DNA of 64,000 bases, taken from Mycolicibacterium sp. TY81. Its GTDB lineage: Bacteria > Actinomycetota > Actinomycetes > Mycobacteriales > Mycobacteriaceae. The stretch covers positions 6,014,001 to 6,078,000 of the forward strand of contig NZ_AP023362.1 in NCBI RefSeq assembly GCF_018326285.1, given 5' to 3'. The notes beneath the pieces were generated by a model, which saw nothing but the letters and a program-made list of their open reading frames with translations, was not told where the DNA came from and did not search any database. A program made the position numbers and the translations under genes. Below, piece by piece: positions 61,604 to 64,000 of this stretch (within the stretch, counting starts at the first letter, position 1; each line of letters opens with the position of its first letter).

Positions 61604-61920
61604 TTCGTCGTGGGGCGGTCGAGCTCTGCGGCAAAAAACGCCGACGCGGCTTTGAGGATCTCGTTGGCCCGGCGGGCCTCGGCGAGCTCACGCTTGAGCC
61701 GACGGATCTCCGCGTGCTCGGCGCTGGTGGTGCCCGTACGCTCGCCAGCGTCGACCTGAGCCTTGCGCAACCACCGGCGCACGGTTTCCTCGGCCACATG
61801 CATCTTGGCCGCGACCCGGCGGATCGCCTCGTACTCGGTCAGCACCGAGTCTTCCTCCATGACCGCCGCCACCAAGCGGACCGCTTTGTGCCGGATTTCC
61901 GGCGGATACTGCTTCGGCAT
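61600..61920 (-). CDS. IS3-family OrfA (copy 1)
   Basis: 106 residues: MPKQYPPEIRHKAVRLVAAV at the start, HTH with EAIRRVAAKMHVAEETVRRW (about 30-49), and a leucine-zipper-like C-terminus RRLKRELAEARRANEILKAA. It would bind the IS ends and, by -1 frameshifting into orfB, give the full transposase. The reading frame is intact, but its partner orfB is broken, so the element is immobile on its own. Confidence 0.85.
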   Translation of the reverse strand: MPKQYPPEIRHKAVRLVAAVMEEDSVLTEYEAIRRVAAKMHVAEETVRRWLRKAQVDAGERTGTTSAEHAEIRRLKRELAEARRANEILKAASAFFAAELDRPTTK

Positions 61921-61978
61921 GATTCCAATCCTCCAATACGGATCGGAACAAAACCTGGGGTAGTTCAGGGGCGGATCA

Positions 61979-62072
61979 ACTGGAGAAGAACCCCAGCGAG
62001 GCCAGTTCATCCGTCGCCGCTTCCGGCACGGTGGAAACGTTACCGGCGGACGGCATGCCACGTGAGGTCATT
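61979..62072 (-). pseudogene. 5' fragment of a gene divergent from rpmE2, cut by the IS3 element
   Basis: From ATG 62072 on the minus strand: [20 protein letters not shown] then [11 protein letters not shown], ending exactly where the IS3 end (TGATCCGC) begins. A Zur-like motif lies 16 bases upstream of the ATG. I do not recognise the 31 residues; whether this is a real gene start is uncertain. Confidence 0.35.
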
Positions 62073-62087
62073 GAGGCGCCGCCTATT

Positions 62088-62102
62088 GGAAACGATTTTC
62101 GA
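62088..62102. promoter_or_regulatory. Second, weaker Zur-like box
   Basis: TGGAAACGATTTTCG differs from the TGAAAA-n-n-ATTTTCA palindrome at a few positions. It faces the truncated minus-strand frame starting at 62072. Confidence 0.45.
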
Positions 62103-62140
62103 CAAGCCCTTGGGTGTCGGGTATCGTCGGCAGCCATTAA

Positions 62141-62155
62141 TGAAAACAATTTTCA
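62141..62155. promoter_or_regulatory. Zur box upstream of rpmE2
   Basis: TGAAAACAATTTTCA is the mycobacterial Zur (zinc uptake regulator) palindrome. It ends 19 bases before the rpmE2 ATG. Zinc-free alternative ribosomal proteins are classical Zur targets. Confidence 0.75.
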
Positions 62156-62174
62156 CTTAGTTGACGGAGGTTCC

Positions 62175-62303
62175 ATGGAAGCTGGCATTCACCCAGGCCA
62201 CCACCACCCGGTCGCCTTCCGGGACGCCACCCCCGGCCGCACGTTCCTGACCCGCTCCACCGCCACCAGCTCGCGAACCGTCCATGAATTTCGTGTTCAA
62301 TGA
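62175..62303 (+). pseudogene. rpmE2: Truncated type B ribosomal protein L31
   Basis: [20 protein letters not shown] then [16 protein letters not shown] matches the start of L31 type B (usual pattern MKPGIHPDYHPVVFQD...FLTRSTxTSSRTI). Homology stops at about 62280; the remaining HEFRVQ comes from unrelated DNA upstream of the porin gene. About half of the protein, including the C-terminal part, is missing. GACGGAGG provides a ribosome site and a Zur box precedes it. The protein cannot be functional. Confidence 0.8.
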
Positions 62304-62412
62304 TGTGGAATTGGCAAGAGCAACATGCGAATTCGCCCATCGGACACATATGGACATCTTGCGACCGTTGCACGGATGGCGTATTAGCGCCACCGGCTAG
62401 GTTGGGGAGAGC

Positions 62413-62460
62413 ATGAGGGTGGTTGGTCGGGTGCTGTTGGCGATGGCAGCGGCGGTGACC
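62413..62460 (+). pseudogene. mspA: mspA-like porin, signal-peptide fragment upstream of IS3
   Basis: ATG 62413: MRVVGRVLLAMAAAVT, then interrupted by an IS3 element. The rest of the gene resumes at 63749. Joined, with one ACC copy removed, the signal peptide reads MRVVGRVLLAMAAAVTTAVS followed by SPFLGAGAGTSHA, with cleavage before GLDNELS as in MspA. GGGGAGAGC lies upstream of the ATG. The 110 bases before it (62304-62412) hold no recognisable gene and should be the porin promoter. Confidence 0.85.
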
Positions 62461-62501
62461 TTCCCCCGAGACCGTGGAGGCATCAGCTATAAGGAGTAGC
62501 G

Positions 62502-62792
62502 ATGTCAGAGAAGCGGAAGAAGTACGACCGGGAGTTCCGTGAGGGAGCGGTCCGGATCGTCGAGGAGACGGGTAAGTCGATCGCGGCGGTGGCTCGGGAT
62601 CTGGGGGTGAACGAGGGCACCCTGGGCAACTGGGTGACCCGGGCGCGGGAAGCGCGGGAGGGCCGCGGTGAGATGTCCAAGGACGATGTGGCCGAACTTA
62701 AGCGGCTGCGCGCCGAGGTGGCGGAGCTGAGGATGGAGCGTGATGTCCTCAAGCGATCGGTGGTCCTGTGGGTGAAGGAGGCGACGAAGTGA
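62502..62792 (+). CDS. IS3-family OrfA (copy 2)
   Basis: 96 residues: MSEKRKKYDREFREGAVRIV, HTH around SIAAVARDLGVNEGTLGNWV, then a coiled-coil zipper ELKRLRAEVAELRMERDVLK. AAGGAG precedes the ATG. It overlaps the orfB start by 4 bases (GTGA); fusion by frameshifting is usual in this family. Confidence 0.9.
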   Translation: MSEKRKKYDREFREGAVRIVEETGKSIAAVARDLGVNEGTLGNWVTRAREAREGRGEMSKDDVAELKRLRAEVAELRMERDVLKRSVVLWVKEATK

Positions 62793-63724
62793 GCGTGGCA
62801 CGCTTCATCGCCGACCAGAGGACCAAATACCGTGTGCCCCATACGATCACGTGCGCGCTGTTGGGTGTTGGTGTGTCGTGGTTCTACAAGTGGCTCGGCC
62901 GCGCCGGCAACCATGATGGGGTGCACACCGACACCGATCGGCGCCGCGTGGCACTCGATGCCGCAGTCGCTGAGGCGTTCACGGCGGCCAAGGGGTTGCA
63001 CGGTTCGCCGCGGCTGGTCGCTGACCTGCGGGATCTGGGCTGGCAGGTATCGGAGAACACGGTGGCCGATTCGATGCGCCGCCAAGGTTTGGTGGCCCGC
63101 AAGATCCGCCGCCGGGGTGGGCTGACCAAGCAGGACAAGACGGCGCCGAAGGTCCCTGACCTGGTTAAACGGGACTTCACTGCGGCCGCGCCGAACTGTA
63201 AATGGGTGGGCGATATGACCGAGATTCCCACCGAGTGCGGGCAGAAGCTGTATCTGGCGACGGTGATCGACCTCTACAGTCGGCGGTTGTTGGGGGCGGC
63301 GATGGGACTGCACCCGGATGCCGAGTTGGCGTGCGCGGCGATCAACATGGCCGTAGTCGCCCGCGGTGGCCGCCAAGCGATCTGGCGCGACGAGGAGTCC
63401 GAACGGGTCATATTTCACACCGATCGCGGCAGCACTTATACCGCGAAGGTGTTCACCACGTTGTGCCGGACCTTGGGTATTCGGCAGTCGATGGGCCGTG
63501 TGGGGTCGTGTTTCGATAACGCCGCCGCGGAAGCGTTCTTCTCTTCATTGGAATGGGAAGTGTTATCCCGCAATAAGTTCCGTGATACCGTTCACGCGCA
63601 GGCTGTGGTGATCGATTGGTGTTACACCTTCTACAATCACCAGCGTCGGCACAGCGCCGCTGACGGGCTATCGCCGGTCAACTACGAGATCAGGGAATCC
63701 AACATCACGCCGGAAGCGGCATAA
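62789..63724 (+). CDS. IS3-family transposase OrfB (copy 2)
   Basis: 311 residues from GTG 62789. The HTH_21-like part (HGSPRLVADLRDLGWQVSEN, RRQGLVARKIRRRGG) leads to the rve integrase core. Catalytic DDE: Asp in WVGDMTEIPTECGQKLYLAT, Asp in IFHTDRGSTYTAKVF, Glu in AAAEAFFSSLEWEVLSRNKF. FYNHQRRHSAADGLSPVNYE closes the domain. It is complete, consistent with an active element. Confidence 0.92.
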   Translation: MSVARFIADQRTKYRVPHTITCALLGVGVSWFYKWLGRAGNHDGVHTDTDRRRVALDAAVAEAFTAAKGLHGSPRLVADLRDLGWQVSENTVADSMRRQGLVARKIRRRGGLTKQDKTAPKVPDLVKRDFTAAAPNCKWVGDMTEIPTECGQKLYLATVIDLYSRRLLGAAMGLHPDAELACAAINMAVVARGGRQAIWRDEESERVIFHTDRGSTYTAKVFTTLCRTLGIRQSMGRVGSCFDNAAAEAFFSSLEWEVLSRNKFRDTVHAQAVVIDWCYTFYNHQRRHSAADGLSPVNYEIRESNITPEAA

Positions 63725-63748
63725 GGAACCCTCCACGATCTCGGGGGA

Positions 63749-64000
63749 ACCACAGCGGTGTCGTCGCCGTTCCTGGGCGCGGGGGCAGGGACGTCCCATG
63801 CGGGTCTGGACAATGAGCTGAGCCTGGTCGATGGTCAGGATCGGACGTTGACGGTGCAGCAGTGGGACACGTTCCTCAACGGGGTGTTCCCTCTGGATCG
63901 CAACCGGTTGACGCGTGAGTGGTTCCATTCGGGCCGGGCCAAGTACAACTGCGCTGGTACGGGTTGTGACGGGTTCGCGGGCACGTTGGAGTTGGGTTAT
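63749..64000 (+). pseudogene. mspA: mspA-like porin, mature part (runs off the window)
   Basis: Continues the porin after the IS3: TAVSSPFLGAGAGTSHA, then mature GLDNELSLVDGQDRTLTVQQ, WDTFLNGVFPLDRNRLTREW, FHSGRAKYNCAGTGCDGFAG and TLELGY. This is almost identical to M. smegmatis MspA, the octameric outer-membrane porin for small hydrophilic solutes, except that MspA has IVAGPGADEFE where this has NCAGTGCDGFA, adding two Cys. The constriction-zone Asp residues lie beyond the window. The gene is split by an IS3 in its signal peptide, so it is probably silent. Confidence 0.88.

Larger units (their letters stand above)
57986..61978 (-). mobile_element. IS3-family element (copy 1), interrupted twice and 3'-truncated
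   Basis: Minus-strand IS3 element with orfA (61600-61920) and orfB in three pieces: 61603-61383, 58741-58538 and 58114-57986. An IS21 element and a ~420-bp fragment split orfB. The upstream end reads TGATCCGCCCCTGAACTACC on the minus strand (61978 inward). The downstream end is lost at the junction with the IS256 remnant. Confidence 0.8.
62461..63748 (+). mobile_element. IS3-family element (copy 2), intact
   Basis: About 1288 bp with terminal inverted repeats TTCCCCCGAGACCGTGGAGG (left) and, read inward from the right, TCCCCCGAGATCGTGGAGG. ACC on both sides (62458-62460 and 63749-63751) fits a 3-base duplication; the right boundary is uncertain by one base. OrfA and orfB are both open, so it is probably mobile and recent. 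It is a different IS from copy 1. Confidence 0.85.

Noticed and set aside
62031..62303. Plus-strand frame starting at 62031 as a 90-residue protein
   Set aside because: Its first part reads across the two Zur boxes; the real start is ATG 62175 of the truncated L31, with a ribosome site.

Overview
The window is chromosomal DNA from a mycobacterium, most likely a fast-growing Mycolicibacterium-type species. The GC content is high, and gene content and order largely follow the M. tuberculosis Rv0940c-Rv0984 stretch (pgi, chorismate mutase, uvrD1, an M23 peptidase, sucCD, the Rv0954/perM pair, purNH, a MoxR/VWA pair, echA7-fadE12-accA2-accD2-fadE13, rpmF, mprAB, pepD, moaB2). Two features argue against the M. 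tuberculosis complex and for a fast grower: a full cobF and an MspA-type porin gene at the right edge.

Layout. 1-10.9 kb: a coupled tetR-VOC-rnhA operon divergent from an acyl-CoA dehydrogenase, an F420-type oxidoreductase behind a KstR-like operator, an AurF-like diiron oxygenase, cobF with a small membrane protein, a frameshifted FUSC membrane gene, an Fpg/Nei glycosylase, a secreted chorismate mutase and an SDR. 11-20.5 kb: pgi, an aldehyde dehydrogenase, an IS110 element inside a palindromic repeat, the cytosolic chorismate mutase with an attenuator-like leader, uvrD1, a membrane protein and an M23 peptidase. 20.7-34 kb: sucCD, a two-gene ATPase locus with 16-bp periodic repeats, a thiolase-like protein, two divergent luciferase-like oxidoreductases (one SfnG-like), the Rv0954/PerM divisome pair and purNH. 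34-43.6 kb: an IS1182 element sitting exactly at the purH stop codon, mqo with a LysR regulator, an esterase, a MoxR/VWA operon and tandem repeats. 43.6-52 kb: a six-gene acyl-CoA carboxylase/dehydrogenase operon led by an AtuA-like gene. 52.2-57.1 kb: rpmF, the MprAB-PepD-MoaB2 envelope-stress cluster and a short gene behind a CRP-like site. 57.1-64 kb: an insertion-sequence graveyard (IS256 remnant, IS3 interrupted by IS21 and another fragment), a truncated Zur-type rpmE2, and an mspA-like porin gene split by an intact IS3 element.

How parts fit. The envelope theme is strong: MprAB controls PepD and has paired TCTCAG boxes in front of both mprA and pepD; PerM and the Rv0954 homologue act at the divisome; an M23 peptidase, FUSC protein and porin are nearby. 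Central metabolism is represented by pgi, sucCD, mqo and purNH. Lipid catabolism is represented by the fadE/acc/ech operon and the KstR-box oxidoreductases.

The most unusual signals are: three palindromes that contain the stop codons of neighbouring genes; a 127-bp palindromic element, one copy of which hosts an IS110 transposon; an FFY.Y leader peptide with mutually exclusive hairpins before chorismate mutase; four TGTACGT boxes at exact 16-bp spacing over the promoter of a tandem ATPase operon; and a nested IS array whose interrupted reading frames can be restored on paper.
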